DNA of 64,000 bases from an uncultured bacterium (GTDB taxonomy: Bacteria; Verrucomicrobiota; Lentisphaeria; Victivallales; UBA1829). The notes beneath the pieces were generated by a model. The model was not told the origin of the DNA, made no database searches, and worked only from the letters and a program-made list of their open reading frames with translations. Positions 9,289 through 21,590 of the stretch are shown here, one piece after another (position 1 is the first letter of the stretch; each line of letters starts with the position of its first letter). The DNA lies in contig CACYZF010000003.1 in NCBI GenBank assembly GCA_902778895.1, positions 67,798 through 131,797 on the forward strand. Reading direction: 5' to 3'. The position numbers and the translations under genes are program-made.

Positions 9289-11303
9289 AACAATCCCTCC
9301 TGTGTTTTCCACTCGGAGAAAATCTCGGGAATTTCCGGCGTCTGGTCATCTTCGACTTTGACTTTCTGTTCATGTGCAACAGTTATGGAACCATCCCCTG
9401 TTATATCCATGCGCAAATTATTATTTGTGTCAGGAACAAGAATCTCATTTCCTTCTTTATCGCGCTTAAAGATCGGGTTGCCGCGCTTGTCATGACCTAT
9501 TTTTTCAACCATCGCCATGAAAATATTGTAATCGGACATCTGACCGCTTTTTTCCTCTTTGTCTTTCTGAGCCTGTGTCTTCTTCTGGAGGAACAAAACG
9601 GAAGTCTGAGTTCCATTGCGTGGCTGGAAGGTATCCTGATGAAGATCAATACTTGCAACAATACGGTGATTCCGAATCAGCCATTCCCGGATATAACCAA
9701 GGCCCGGAGATCCCAGAATGGAATCGGGAAGGACAATCCCCATGCGGCCGCCCGGCTTAAGGAACTGTGTGCAGCGTTCGATGAACAGAATTTCAGGGGG
9801 AACAGAGGACTGAAGCTTTTTTGTCATCGTCCATGTACCTGTCTTCTTATTGTTCTGCCAGACATGCGCCAAATCAAATTGCTCAAGGATACTCGAATCC
9901 TTGATCGGAATCTTGCTTCCAAATGGCGGATTGGTGACAATGACATCAAAGAAACCTATGGAGGTATGATTACGAATGTCGGACTTATCAATACCAAGAG
10001 CTTCAGCAAGCTTGGTTTTGAATTCATCGTCCCATTCGTGAGGCGGAAGCAAAGAGTTTGTTCTGAGAATGTTGCCACTTCCATCATTGTTCATGACCAT
10101 GTTCATCTTGGTCGCTTTCACAAGGGCAGGATTAATATCAAACCCAAAGAAATATGTTCCTGCGACCTCGGAAACCTTATCCTGAAATGTTCGGATAGTA
10201 TCGGCATCCCAATCTTCTTTTTTCTTGCCCATTTCAGTTACAATACTCTGTTCAATCTGAGAAATGACGTGTGTCATGGCAGTTACGACGAAACCGCCTG
10301 TTCCGCAAGAGGTATCCGCGACATGCTCGCCTATTTTCGGGTTAATCATTTCCACGACCATCTTCATGACATTACGAGGAGTAAAGAATTCTCCCCGATC
10401 TCCACGAAGATTTGCGCCAACGATTTCCTCATAGGCTTTGCCTTTTATGTCAATGTTCGTGTTCAACAGGCTGTACCGCTGAAGTTCACTGACAATATAC
10501 GCCAAACTTCGTGGCGTCAGTTTTATCTCGTCATTGCTATCAAATATCTTGCCATGACGTGCTTTAACTCGATCAAAAATTTTCGAGATGCGTTTTCTAA
10601 CCGTCAACTGCCCGTCAGGATTGGAACGTTCCTCCGATGTTGTATAAAACTCCAACGGGTTCGGAATATTTCTTTCATCTTCAATCTTGCAAAAAATAAG
10701 TTTCAATAGTTCAAAAAAAGCATCCTGTTTCTGTAACCCATCATTTACATGAATATGATTGTGGCAGGTTTTAAAAACAAACAGAAGATTGTCATCATAG
10801 GCATTTTTCAAACTCTTTCTACTCGGTCGGTTCACATCATCCAAATTGCCATCCGCCGAGGGAATATCGTTATAATCCATGAAAGAAATATTTCCATCTT
10901 CATCTGTATATTTGCGGAAAACAAATTTCTGAATACTGTTTGTCCACATCCCCCACTCACAGTTCGGGCATACGGACATATACGATTTCAGCTGACCGAT
11001 ACCGTCTTTTGCGTTATTTGCATCCACGGTCTCTTTCTTACATTCGATAATCAATTTGATATTGCCTTGGGTCTGCTCGGATGCATCTTTGTCCCAAATG
11101 ACGATATCCGCCCTCGGCTTATTGGAACCAACCTGAAGGGTATATTCGATTTTTATCTGCGAGGGTAGATATTTATGTTCGTTGACCAGTCTCTTTTCGA
11201 TCGTCTGCCGAACATATTCCTCCGGTGTATCGTTACGAAACTTTTCATCAATGTAATCGCATATCTTTCCGTCAGGGATGACTACTATTTTCTGTTCAGG
11301 CAT
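9282..11303 (-). CDS. Nuclease-methyltransferase fusion (HSDR_N-like PD-(D/E)xK plus N6-adenine methylase)
   Basis: The 673-residue product joins two activities. Residues 1-130 have a PD-(D/E)xK layout, Asp66 (PRADIVIWD), Glu87 and Lys89 (IIECKK), then GIGQLKSY, as in the N-terminal nuclease domain of HsdR-type proteins. Residues 200-650 are an N6-adenine methylase with motif I DTSCGTGGF (330-338), motif IV NPPFG (458-462) and a helical N-terminal domain ending RGEFFTPR. No translocase (helicase) gene is nearby. One polypeptide for cutting and methylating, plus a separate S subunit, recalls type IIB/IIG enzymes such as BcgI. The ATG at 11303 has AGGAG nine bases before it; a 25-codon upstream extension lacks one. 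The AT-rich composition suggests transfer. Confidence 0.85.
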   Translation of the reverse strand: MPEQKIVVIPDGKICDYIDEKFRNDTPEEYVRQTIEKRLVNEHKYLPSQIKIEYTLQVGSNKPRADIVIWDKDASEQTQGNIKLIIECKKETVDANNAKDGIGQLKSYMSVCPNCEWGMWTNSIQKFVFRKYTDEDGNISFMDYNDIPSADGNLDDVNRPSRKSLKNAYDDNLLFVFKTCHNHIHVNDGLQKQDAFFELLKLIFCKIEDERNIPNPLEFYTTSEERSNPDGQLTVRKRISKIFDRVKARHGKIFDSNDEIKLTPRSLAYIVSELQRYSLLNTNIDIKGKAYEEIVGANLRGDRGEFFTPRNVMKMVVEMINPKIGEHVADTSCGTGGFVVTAMTHVISQIEQSIVTEMGKKKEDWDADTIRTFQDKVSEVAGTYFFGFDINPALVKATKMNMVMNNDGSGNILRTNSLLPPHEWDDEFKTKLAEALGIDKSDIRNHTSIGFFDVIVTNPPFGSKIPIKDSSILEQFDLAHVWQNNKKTGTWTMTKKLQSSVPPEILFIERCTQFLKPGGRMGIVLPDSILGSPGLGYIREWLIRNHRIVASIDLHQDTFQPRNGTQTSVLFLQKKTQAQKDKEEKSGQMSDYNIFMAMVEKIGHDKRGNPIFKRDKEGNEILVPDTNNNLRMDITGDGSITVAHEQKVKVEDDQTPEIPEIFSEWKTQEGLLW

Positions 11304-11514
11304 AAGAGAATCTCCTAACGATCTTTGTAAAGGGGCGGCACACCTTGAAAAAAAAGGTTTTGAGTTATATTTCCCCAAAACCCCCTCAAGCGAACCAGTG
11401 ATTACGATATTTTATTAAAATATACCCTTTACAACGCAAAATACAAGCCTGAGGAAGAAAAAAACGCTTTAGTTTTTTTGAGTGTGTTGTGTTATTTTGG
11501 ACGCGTTGCGTCAC
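11304..11514. other. AT-rich intergenic stretch upstream of the RM genes
   Basis: No coding signal was seen on either strand. Apart from the promoter at 11419-11446 and the Shine-Dalgarno sequence before 11303, nothing was recognised. Confidence 0.5.
11419..11446 (-). promoter_or_regulatory. Promoter for the RM genes
   Basis: Minus strand: TTGTAT (11441-11446), 16 bases, TATATT (11419-11424). It leaves an untranslated leader of about 110 bases. Confidence 0.45.
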
Positions 11515-11590
11515 GCTTCGCTGGGGGCGGCTGCGCCGCCTCGGTAAGCTCGCTTCGCTCGACAACTTTTTGTTTGCGCTGAGCGCGACA
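11515..11590 (+). repeat. Right flanking repeat 1 of the RM island
   Basis: It begins GCTTCGCTGGGGGC, forms the hairpin GGCGGC-TGC-GCCGCC, continues CTCGGT and ends near GCTCGACA. It is the inverted counterpart of 7697-7776; the hairpin arms differ but still pair. Confidence 0.65.
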
Positions 11591-11610
11591 ATCAAGGACC
11601 GGAAAACGGG

Positions 11611-11657
11611 GCACGAAAAAAGCGGGCTCCTGCCCAACCAAGAAACAGGAGTCCGCT
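11611..11657 (-). terminator. Rho-independent terminator downstream of groEL
   Basis: A 12-base stem (11646-11657 with 11621-11632, one G-T pair) and a 13-base loop are followed on the minus strand by a run of Ts (11615-11621). It lies 150 bases past the groEL stop. Confidence 0.8.
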
Positions 11658-11673
11658 CGTTTGTTTGCGTTTT

Positions 11674-11736
11674 GGGGGTCGCTTCGCTCCTCGGAAAACT
11701 CGCTTTCGCTCGACAGTTTATTTACCGCGAGCCGCG
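11674..11736 (+). repeat. Right flanking repeat 2
   Basis: GGGGGTCGCTTCGCTCCTCGG is followed by CTCGCTTTCGCTCGACAG and ACCGCGAGCCGCG. The end matches the inner end of the left copy (7697-7776) better than repeat 1 does. Confidence 0.55.
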
Positions 11737-11808
11737 AAATCCGAGGGGGATGTGACCACATCCTGCCGCAGAGGGAGATGCGATCACATCTTATCGCGAA
11801 GGGCAGAA

Positions 11809-13452
<1,644 letters not shown>

Positions 13453-13498
13453 GATATGATATCTCCTGTGATGAATCTGTTAAAAAATGTGGGTGGTG

Positions 13499-13798
13499 TC
13501 AGCCGACGATGGCGAGGATATCGCTGGAGCTGAGGATCTTGTATTCTTTGTCGTTGAGCTTGATCTCGGTTCCGCCGTACTTGCTGGTCAGGACGATGTC
13601 GCCGACCTTGACGTCGAATTTGGAACGGGTGCCGTCGTCGTTGAGCTTGCCGGTGCCGAGCGCGATGACTTTCGCGGACATGGGTTTTTCCTTGGCCGTA
13701 TCGGGGATGTAGATGCCGCCCTTGATCTGTTCGACTTCTTCGACGGGTTCCACGAGGACGCGATCGCCCAGGGGCTGGATTTTCTGCGATTTTGCCAT
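13499..13798 (-). CDS. groES: Co-chaperonin GroES
   Basis: This 99-residue GroES has the typical start [22 protein letters not shown], the mobile-loop region ([13 protein letters not shown]) and the C-terminal [15 protein letters not shown]. It caps the GroEL ring. It lies between dnaK and groEL, 130 bases after the dnaK stop, and an inverted repeat sits in that gap. A Shine-Dalgarno AGGAG precedes the ATG. No CIRCE element (TTAGCACTC repeat) was found upstream, so HrcA-type control is not indicated here. Confidence 0.97.
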   Translation of the reverse strand: MAKSQKIQPLGDRVLVEPVEEVEQIKGGIYIPDTAKEKPMSAKVIALGTGKLNDDGTRSKFDVKVGDIVLTSKYGGTEIKLNDKEYKILSSSDILAIVG

Positions 13799-13829
13799 GG
13801 TTACATGACTCCTTGTTTGGTTGTGCGGA

Positions 13830-13862
13830 TGCCTCTGTCGTCTGGTTCGGTTAACAGAGGCA
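13830..13862. repeat. Inverted repeat between dnaK and groES
   Basis: A perfect 8-bp stem TGCCTCTG / CAGAGGCA surrounds a 17-base loop. Both arms are flanked by copies of the word TTTGGTTGT. No T tract follows on the minus strand, so it is more likely a leader structure or protein site than a terminator. Confidence 0.5.
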
Positions 13863-13927
13863 CCCTTGTGTTTGGTTGTTATGGGTTATTGATTCAGGAT
13901 TGTCGTACCTGTGGTTCAATCTTCGGC

Positions 13928-15835
<1,908 letters not shown>

Positions 15836-16069
15836 AGTAACTGTCCTTTCCTGTAAAAGGGTTTGATGTTTTGTTCGAGTTTCGCCTTTTGATTAAGCAT
15901 ACATGATGCCAAGTTTTCGGCGTTCTCAAAAACAATTCATCTGCAGCTGGTTATGAAAGACGATTGCCGGTATTGTCCGTTATTCGGCGCATTCCGGCGC
16001 GTCTCACTGTGTCACAATGTCACAAAAACTGGCACAAGTGCGTCCCGTTTTCTTTTCTAATAAGAGGAG
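15836..16069. other. dnaK upstream intergenic region
   Basis: Noncoding. It contains a cluster of related words around 16010-16040 (GTGTCACAATGTCAC and TGGCACAAG), possibly a regulator site. No CIRCE element and no convincing -35/-10 pair were seen. Confidence 0.4.
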
Positions 16070-16681
16070 TCATGCCGGTTTCGGGGCCGCCGCGCGGATC
16101 GCGCCCTGACAATGGATCCTCACGACGCGGTTGCCGTCGGTCTCCGAAATCGCGCGCAACTCTTCGATGAACGGTGCGACGAATTCCGGGCGGCGTTTGC
16201 CGAGGACACGGAAGATTTCCGGTGCTTCCATGCGGACTTTGTCATCGCTGTCGTGAAGGAGTTCCGCGAAGACCGGCATAAAAGGCCCGTACGGATCGGG
16301 CGTGTTCGTGGCGATGTTCTCCGATGCCCAGATGAAGCTCAGCCTGACATTCGCTTCCTTGTCGCGGGCGAACCGGAACAGATCGGCCCAGTACGGTTCG
16401 ATCAGGGCGTAATCGGCACGTCCGATCCTGCCAATGGCATTGACGGCGCGTTCGCGCAGAAGCGGTTCCGCGCTGTCGAGAAACAATGCGATTCTGGAAA
16501 TACCATCCCCCAGAGACGAAGAAAACGCAAGGCCCATTTCTCCCAGCAGCCACAACGCTTTCGCCCGGATTTTGACCGATTCCGACGTCAGAAGCGACAG
16601 GACATAAGGGATATTCTCCTCCCACTGGTCCTTGTGCTTCGTCAGAGTTCCAAGCTCTTTGTAAAGCTCCGATTCGGTCAT
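16070..16681 (-). CDS. HEAT-repeat protein
   Basis: This 203-residue, all-helical protein is built of HEAT-like repeats, for example SESVKIRAKALWLLGEMG, AEPLLRERAVNAIGRIGR, EANVRLSFIWASENIA and DDKVRMEAPEIFRVLGKR, each about 35-40 residues. No signal peptide, membrane segment or catalytic motif is visible. HEAT scaffolds mediate protein-protein contacts, and the partner is unknown. The ATG has GGAG eight bases upstream. The gene sits between uxuA and dnaK; a palindromic repeat separates it from uxuA, so it may be transcribed separately from the sugar genes. Confidence 0.75.
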   Translation of the reverse strand: MTESELYKELGTLTKHKDQWEENIPYVLSLLTSESVKIRAKALWLLGEMGLAFSSSLGDGISRIALFLDSAEPLLRERAVNAIGRIGRADYALIEPYWADLFRFARDKEANVRLSFIWASENIATNTPDPYGPFMPVFAELLHDSDDKVRMEAPEIFRVLGKRRPEFVAPFIEELRAISETDGNRVVRIHCQGAIRAAAPKPA

Positions 16682-16763
16682 GCTACTTTCTCCGGTTTGT
16701 CGCAGTAGAAAAACGGACCCGGAATCCGTTGTTTGGAAACCGGGCTCTGGAATGATTAACTCC

Positions 16764-16809
16764 GTGCCGGAGCGAAGCCCGGCACTACCACAGTGGAGAC
16801 TTCGTCTCC
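16764..16809 (-). repeat. Composite palindromic repeat, copy B
   Basis: Minus strand: hairpin GGAGAC-GAA-GTCTCC (16795-16809), spacer ACTGTGGTAGT, then hairpin GTGCCGG / CCGGCAC (16764-16785) with loop GCTTCGCT. This is the full two-hairpin layout of the family. Confidence 0.75.
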
Positions 16810-18030
16810 TCAGGCCTGCTTGCCGCAGTACTTGAGGTACTTCGGATACAGGGCGTGCAGGATGCCGTATTCGAGGCCGCGGAGTTCGGCGAGGCCGCGC
16901 ATGCGTCCGAGCGCGGAGTAGCCGGGCGTGATGGGCGAGGTCGCGTCGAGGTCGTTGGCGATCACATGGCCGTGGTCGGGCCTCATCACGATGCGCCAGT
17001 CCTTGCGGCCGGATTCGATGCGGCGGATTTGTTCTTCGATCACGGCCTTCACCATGCCGTACATGTCCACGACGCCTTCCAGGTGGTTGGCTTCGTAGAA
17101 ATTGCCTTCGGGCGTGTGCTCGGTGCTGCGCAGATGGACGAATCCGACGCGGTCGGCGCAGGATTTGAACATCGGAACAAGGTCATTTTCCGCGCGGCCG
17201 CTGAACGAGCCGGTGCAGAAGCAGACGCCGTTTGCCGGGCTGTCGTCCATCGCCAGGAGCTCAGTCACATCCTGCGCCGTGCTGAAGATGCGCGGAAGGC
17301 CGAGCATCGGGAACGGCGGGTCGTCTGGGTGGATGACGAGGCGGCAGCCGGCCTCTTCGGCGGCGGGGCAGACGGCGTTGAGGAACGCCTTATGGTTGGC
17401 CTTGAGTTCGGCGCGGCCGATCTTGTCGTAACGGGAGAGCATGGCACGGACGTCGTCGAGCGTGACGCCCTTGAAGCCGGGGAAGTTGTCGACGATGTCG
17501 AGTTCGAACTGCTTCGCTTCCTCGCGGGACATGCTTTCGAAGAGCTTCTTCGCGCGCTCCACGATCTCCGGCGCGAAGTCCGCCTCGGCGTTCTTCCGCT
17601 GGAGGATGAAGATATCGAACGCCGCGAACTTGGTACGGTTAAAGAAGAGCGTGCGGGAGCCGTCCTGAAGCTCGTAGTTCAGGTCGGTGCGGACCCAGTC
17701 CAGCACGGGCATGAAGTTGTAGGTGATGACGGAGAGACCGCATTCACCGAGGTTGCGCAGGGAGATGCGGTAGTTTTCGTACAGCTCCTCGTAGTTGCCG
17801 GTCTTCGTCTTGATGTTTTCATGGACGGGGAGGCTTTCGACGGCGCTCCAGGTCAGCCCGGCGCGTTCGATCATCTCCTTGCGCTCCATGATGTCCTTCA
17901 CTGTCCAGACTTCGCCGTACGGGATCTGGTGCAGCGAGGTCACGACCCCGGTCGCGCCGGTCTGGCGGATCGTCTGAAGCGAAACCGGGTCGTTCGGCCC
18001 GAACCAGCGGAACGATTCTTCCATCAGCAT
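16810..18030 (-). CDS. uxuA: Mannonate dehydratase
   Basis: The 406-residue UxuA dehydrates D-mannonate to 2-keto-3-deoxygluconate in hexuronate catabolism. The family start ESFRWFGPNDPVSLQTIRQTGA is present, as are GVVTSLHQIPYGEVW and the metal-site segments LVIHPDDPPFPMLGLPRI, CTGSF, VHLR and RPDHGHV. It lies 34 bases after the SDR gene on the same strand; that order, an oxidoreductase of mannonate next to uxuA, is the standard pairing. AGGAG precedes the ATG. The isomerase (UxaC) and KDG kinase/aldolase are not in the window. Confidence 0.93.
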   Translation of the reverse strand: MLMEESFRWFGPNDPVSLQTIRQTGATGVVTSLHQIPYGEVWTVKDIMERKEMIERAGLTWSAVESLPVHENIKTKTGNYEELYENYRISLRNLGECGLSVITYNFMPVLDWVRTDLNYELQDGSRTLFFNRTKFAAFDIFILQRKNAEADFAPEIVERAKKLFESMSREEAKQFELDIVDNFPGFKGVTLDDVRAMLSRYDKIGRAELKANHKAFLNAVCPAAEEAGCRLVIHPDDPPFPMLGLPRIFSTAQDVTELLAMDDSPANGVCFCTGSFSGRAENDLVPMFKSCADRVGFVHLRSTEHTPEGNFYEANHLEGVVDMYGMVKAVIEEQIRRIESGRKDWRIVMRPDHGHVIANDLDATSPITPGYSALGRMRGLAELRGLEYGILHALYPKYLKYCGKQA

Positions 18031-18064
18031 GGTGTGGTCTCCTGAGCTTGAGGTTGCGGTGAGG

Positions 18065-18886
18065 TCAGATGCCGGAGAAGGACGAGAAACCGCCGTCGAC
18101 CGGGATGATCGCGCCGGTCACGAAGCTGGCGGCGTCAGAGAGCAGATAGTGTATGCATCCGTAGACTTCGCTCTGGTCGCCGAAACGGCCCATCGGGGTC
18201 TTCGCGACGACCTGCTTGCCGCGGGGCGTGTAGGAGCCGTCCTCATTCACGAGGAGCGCGCGGTTCTGCTTGCCGAGGAAGAAACCGGGGGCAATGGCGT
18301 TCACGCGGAGGCCTTCGCCAAACTTCATGCCGAACTCCATCGCAAGCCAGCGGGTCAGGTTGTCGATCGCGCCCTTGGCGTTAGAGTAGCCGATGCCGCG
18401 GGAGATCGCCTGTTTCGCCGCCATACTGGAGAAGTTCACGATCGCGCCCTTCTTCTGCTGGACCATGGCCTTCACGAACACGATCGTCGGGAGCAACGTG
18501 CCCTTCAGGTTCAGGTCGAGGACCTTCTCGTACTGGTCGAACTGAAGATCGAAGATGGTCTGGTCGGGATTGACCATCGCGCCCGCCATGTTGCCGCCCG
18601 CGCCGTTCACCAGGGCGTCCACGCGGCCGTGTTCCGCCATGACCTTCTCATAGACGGATTCGATCATGGCGCGGTCGAGCACGTTGCACGCGTAGCCGGA
18701 CACCTTCGGGGAGATGTTGGCCTTCGCGTCGGCGACGATCTGGTCCACGACTTCCTGTTTCAGGTCCAGCATCACGACTTTCGCGCCCTGTTCCAGCAGA
18801 TAGCGGGCGGTCCCGCCTGCAAGCACGCCTGCGGCTCCGGTTACGACGATGACGCGGTCTTCAAGATCAAACAAGCTGTTTTTCAT
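18065..18886 (-). CDS. SDR-family D-mannonate oxidoreductase (fructuronate reductase)
   Basis: This 273-residue short-chain dehydrogenase has the nucleotide motif VVTGAAGVLAGGTARYLLEQGA, NGAGGN in place of the usual NNAG, and a catalytic Ser...YSNAK set. The end, ASFVTGAIIPVDGGFSSFSGI, is typical of the gluconate/mannonate branch. Next to uxuA it most likely interconverts D-fructuronate and D-mannonate with NAD(P)H, like B. subtilis YjmF rather than the long-chain UxuB of E. coli. The promoter at 18964-18992 drives both genes, and AGGAG precedes the ATG. Substrate is inferred from neighbourhood. Confidence 0.82.
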   Translation of the reverse strand: MKNSLFDLEDRVIVVTGAAGVLAGGTARYLLEQGAKVVMLDLKQEVVDQIVADAKANISPKVSGYACNVLDRAMIESVYEKVMAEHGRVDALVNGAGGNMAGAMVNPDQTIFDLQFDQYEKVLDLNLKGTLLPTIVFVKAMVQQKKGAIVNFSSMAAKQAISRGIGYSNAKGAIDNLTRWLAMEFGMKFGEGLRVNAIAPGFFLGKQNRALLVNEDGSYTPRGKQVVAKTPMGRFGDQSEVYGCIHYLLSDAASFVTGAIIPVDGGFSSFSGI

Positions 18887-18963
18887 GGAAAAGCTCCTGA
18901 GTTAAAAAAGAAAAAAGGTTATGTAGGTGCAATCGAGCAAAATAAGTGACTGACTAAATGAAT

Positions 18964-18992
18964 AATATACACCGGAAAACCCCGTTTTGCAA
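18964..18992 (-). promoter_or_regulatory. Promoter for SDR-uxuA
   Basis: Minus strand: TTGCAA (18987-18992), 17 bases, TATATT (18964-18969), about 78 bases before the SDR start. Confidence 0.65.
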
Positions 18993-19104
18993 TCTTTTTT
19001 CTTTCTGGCTGATAATTTTTGACATTTTCTGATTCTTTTTTTCGTGATACAGGTATAAATAACCGGCGCACCGGGAGATGATCCAGGAACGCCGGATGGT
19101 GCGC

Positions 19105-19147
19105 CACACGAAGTGTGCTGATAAAGTGCGCGGCTACGCTCGCGCAC
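19105..19147 (+). repeat. Composite palindromic repeat, copy C
   Basis: Hairpin CACAC-GAA-GTGTG (19105-19117), a degenerate spacer, then GTGCGCG / CGCGCAC (19126-19147) with loop GCTACGCT. It lies just beyond the pheT stop. Confidence 0.7.
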
Positions 19148-19172
19148 GATGGTTTTCGAACACTTTCTGTGC

Positions 19173-21575
19173 TTAGCGGAGTTCGACTCCAAGTCCTTCG
19201 GCGAGGTTCTTGCGGACCTTTTCGTAAAGGACGTTGACCTCGTCGTCGGTAAGCGTGCGGTCGGGGGACCGGAACACGAGCGAGTAAGCGAGGCTCTTCT
19301 TCCCTTCGCCGATCGCCTTGCCCTCGAAGACGTCGAAGATGGAGACGGACTCGAGGTGGGGCAGATGGAGCTTGCGGATGAAGTCGACGACGTCCTGGTT
19401 GCGGAGTTTTGCGGGCGCGATGAACGCGATGTCGCGGGACACGCTCGGGAACTGGGAAACGGGGACGTAGTATTCGGACCGCTTGCTCGCATTGAGAACG
19501 GCGTCGAGCTGGATCAGGGCGATGAAGAGCGGGGTGTTCAGGCGCATGCCCTTCGTGAGCCCGTCGGCGGCCTGACCGAACACGCCCGCCTTTTTACCGT
19601 CAATGATGAGCTCGGCGCAGCAGAGCGGGTTGAACCGAGGATCCGTGGCGGGGACGAACGAGAAGGAGGCGAGGCGGCGTCTGGTGAGGACGGATTCGAG
19701 GATGCCCTTCAGGTCGAAGAAATCAAGCTGCTGGCCGCGTTCCCTGGAGTAGCGTTCGGGGTGGGCGCAGCCGGTGATGGCGATGCCGATCTCGTCGCGT
19801 TCCTCGGGGAATTTCTCCTGATTCGCGCAGAAGACATGGCCGATCTCGAAGAAACCGAGGTCGTAGTTCTTGCGCGCGATATTGTAGCGGACGGCGTCGA
19901 GCAGGCACGGGAGCAGCGAGGGACGCATGACCGCGAGGTCGAGGCTGATCGGGTTGTTGGGCCGGATCAGGTCGGCGGGTTCGAAGATGCCGCCGCGGAT
20001 GGCGGAGGCTTCGCTCATCATGCTGTTGCTGACGATCTCATAGAGGCCGACATCGGCGAGCTGCTCGCGCAGATGCGTGATCGGCAGGATGGCGTCGCCG
20101 GAGATGTCGGACTGCGTGGCCTTAATGGGCACGTCGGGGAGCTTGTCGAGGCCGTGGATGCGGGCGACTTCCTCGGCGAGGTCCGCCGGCCCCATGACGT
20201 CGAGGTCGCGCCAGGAGGGCACGCTGAAGGACGCGCCGCTTTCGGACTGGCGGACGGTGACGAAACCGAGCGAGTGCAGGATGTCGTCGATGCGGCGGTT
20301 GCCCACGTCCATGCCGAGCAGACTGCGCACGCGGTCGTACTTGAGGTCGATGATGCGCGCGGGCTTTTCGGGTTCCGCGACCGTGATGAGCGGGGAGACG
20401 ACGTCGCCGCTGGCAAGCTCGCGGATGAGCTGGGCGGCGCGCATGCTGGCCGGGACGATCATGGCGCGGTCGGCGCCGCGTTCGAAGCGGTAGGAGGCCT
20501 CCGAGGAGAGGCCGAGGCGGCGGGAGGTCGCGCGGACGGATGCCGGATCGAACCAGGCGCTTTCCAGGACGACGTCGGTGGTGTCGCCCACGACGCCGGA
20601 GTATTCGCCGCCCATGACGCCGGCGATCGCGACGGGCTTTTCGGCGTCGGCGATGACAAGGTCATTCGTGGTGAGGTTGTATTGTTTGCCGTCGAGCGCG
20701 GTGATGGATTCATTCTCCTGCGCGCGGCGGATCACGAGGCGTTCACCCTTCAGGAACCGCATGTCGAAGACGTGCAGCGGCTCGCCGAGCTCCATCATGA
20801 CGAAGTTCGTGATGTCGACGATGTTGTTGATGGGGCGGATCCCGATGGCGGCGAGCGAGGCTTTCAGCCACGCCGGACTGTCGGCGACCTTCACGTTGCG
20901 GATGACGCGCGCGGTGTACAGCGGGCAGAGGTCCGGGGCTTCGACCGTGACCAGGTTGCTCCAGTCGCCGGCGAGTTCGGTCGGGACGTTTTCGGGCGCG
21001 GGGAATTTCACTTCGCCGCCGACGAGCGCGGCGATGTCGCGCGCGACGCCCCAGTAGGAGAGCCAGTCGGGGCGGTTCGGTGTGATCTCGAGCGTGTAGA
21101 CGGTGTCGGTTGGAACATATTCCTGAAGCGGCTTGCCGATCTCGAACGTGCCGGGGAGCAGCATGAGGCCCTTGTGGTCCTCGCTGAGGCCGAGCTCCTT
21201 CGCGGAACACATCATGCCGAAGGATTCCACCCCGCGGATCTTGCCCTTCTTGATCGTGAACGTGCCGCCCTCGCCGTCCGGGAAGACGGTGCCGATGGTG
21301 GCGAGCGGGACGATGTTTCCGGCGTCGCAGTTCGGGGCGCCGCAGACGATCTGGAGGGTTTCGGAGCCGGTGAAGACTTCGCAGATGGAGAGGTGGTCGG
21401 AGTTTTCGTGTTTGCGGCGGGAGATGATCTTCGCGACGATCACGCCGTCCGGGATCTTGCCGACCGTTTCGATCTCCTCGACCTCGAGTCCGGCCATGGT
21501 GAGCGCGTTTGCGAGTTCTTCCGGGGAAAGGCTAATGTCGATGTAGTGTTTCAGTCTAAACAGGGAAAGTTTCAT
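19173..21575 (-). CDS. pheT: Phenylalanyl-tRNA synthetase beta chain
   Basis: The 800-residue beta subunit of the heterotetrameric PheRS carries the tRNA-binding EMAP-like domain (about 40-150, with SICEVFTGSETLQIVCGAPN), the B3/4 editing domain, the B5 domain, the catalytic-like core and the C-terminal ferredoxin-fold anticodon-binding domain (VPVSQFPSVSRDIAFIAP through RSPDRTLTDDEVN). Length is typical. It follows pheS by 15 bases, with AAGGAAG before the ATG, and closes the thrS-pheT operon. Confidence 0.97.
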   Translation of the reverse strand: MKLSLFRLKHYIDISLSPEELANALTMAGLEVEEIETVGKIPDGVIVAKIISRRKHENSDHLSICEVFTGSETLQIVCGAPNCDAGNIVPLATIGTVFPDGEGGTFTIKKGKIRGVESFGMMCSAKELGLSEDHKGLMLLPGTFEIGKPLQEYVPTDTVYTLEITPNRPDWLSYWGVARDIAALVGGEVKFPAPENVPTELAGDWSNLVTVEAPDLCPLYTARVIRNVKVADSPAWLKASLAAIGIRPINNIVDITNFVMMELGEPLHVFDMRFLKGERLVIRRAQENESITALDGKQYNLTTNDLVIADAEKPVAIAGVMGGEYSGVVGDTTDVVLESAWFDPASVRATSRRLGLSSEASYRFERGADRAMIVPASMRAAQLIRELASGDVVSPLITVAEPEKPARIIDLKYDRVRSLLGMDVGNRRIDDILHSLGFVTVRQSESGASFSVPSWRDLDVMGPADLAEEVARIHGLDKLPDVPIKATQSDISGDAILPITHLREQLADVGLYEIVSNSMMSEASAIRGGIFEPADLIRPNNPISLDLAVMRPSLLPCLLDAVRYNIARKNYDLGFFEIGHVFCANQEKFPEERDEIGIAITGCAHPERYSRERGQQLDFFDLKGILESVLTRRRLASFSFVPATDPRFNPLCCAELIIDGKKAGVFGQAADGLTKGMRLNTPLFIALIQLDAVLNASKRSEYYVPVSQFPSVSRDIAFIAPAKLRNQDVVDFIRKLHLPHLESVSIFDVFEGKAIGEGKKSLAYSLVFRSPDRTLTDDEVNVLYEKVRKNLAEGLGVELR

Positions 21576-21590
21576 GTCAGTCTTCCTTTC

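Noticed and set aside
19060..19104. tRNA-like 3' end (GGCGCACC / GGTGCGCC arms)
   Set aside because: Only about 41 bases lie between the arms' outer ends, and no D, anticodon or T arm can be drawn; it is a plain hairpin.
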